A stretch of 29,819 nucleotides of DNA from a virus: positions 1 to 29,819 of the IMG/VR virus record IMGVR_UViG_3300023174_004575; one strand, written 5' to 3'. Position 1 is the first letter of the stretch, and the number at the start of each line of letters is the position of its first letter. The notes under the pieces were generated by a model. The model saw only the letters and a program-made list of their open reading frames with translations. It was not told the DNA's origin and did not search any database. Below are positions 29,819-29,819 of this stretch, piece after piece. A program made the position numbers and the translations under genes.

Positions 29819-29819
29819 A

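Overview
The window looks like part of the late (virion) region of a T4-like tailed phage, probably a large-genome myovirus from an aquatic sample. The evidence is a set of T4-type late promoter elements ([A/C]TAAATA), a GroES-like co-chaperonin, phage-type RuvC, RecB-family and HNH nucleases, tRNA genes, and many long minus-strand genes encoding low-complexity or structural-looking proteins. The DNA is AT-rich. The host cannot be read directly. A two-piece tmRNA would fit an alphaproteobacterium, a cyanobacterium or some betaproteobacteria if the phage took it from its host.

Layout. 1-960 (+): end of a SpoU-type RNA methyltransferase, tRNA-Gln, a tiny membrane protein and a GroES-like protein, closed by a bidirectional terminator. 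1018-11796 (-): putative virion proteins. These include two with a shared N-terminal YYRN coiled-coil tag, a nucleotidyltransferase-like protein, and a 2007-residue protein made of two tandem units of about 960-985 residues, followed by a separate gene carrying a third, diverged unit. 11800-13469: short genes of unknown function on both strands. 13466-14320 (-): another putative head protein. 14335-16847 (+): an RNA and translation island with a small GS..RP-type protein, tRNA-Gly, an unidentified RNA with an H-type pseudoknot, tRNA-Tyr, a possible phosphoribosyltransferase, a circularly permuted tmRNA, a small basic S20-like protein, two unknowns and an RMF-like protein. 16839-27599 (-): a second block of putative virion proteins, with a RecB-type exonuclease and a NUMOD-like DNA-binding protein inserted. 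27623-28438 (+): HNH endonuclease and a zinc-ribbon protein. 28441-29802 (-): RuvC-like resolvase and an exported trypsin-like protease.

How it fits together. The + island would support translation late in infection through tRNAs, ribosome rescue and perhaps ribosome modulation. The minus-strand late genes would build and fill the head. At least eight late proteins start with a short helical segment followed within about 45 residues by an [L/I]-x-E motif, the cleavage signature of T4-type prohead proteases. This suggests a set of capsid-targeted internal proteins. In several genes the promoter sits so close to the ATG that the predicted mRNA would begin exactly at the start codon, so leaderless translation may be common here.

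All functions come from reading motifs by eye. No database search was run.
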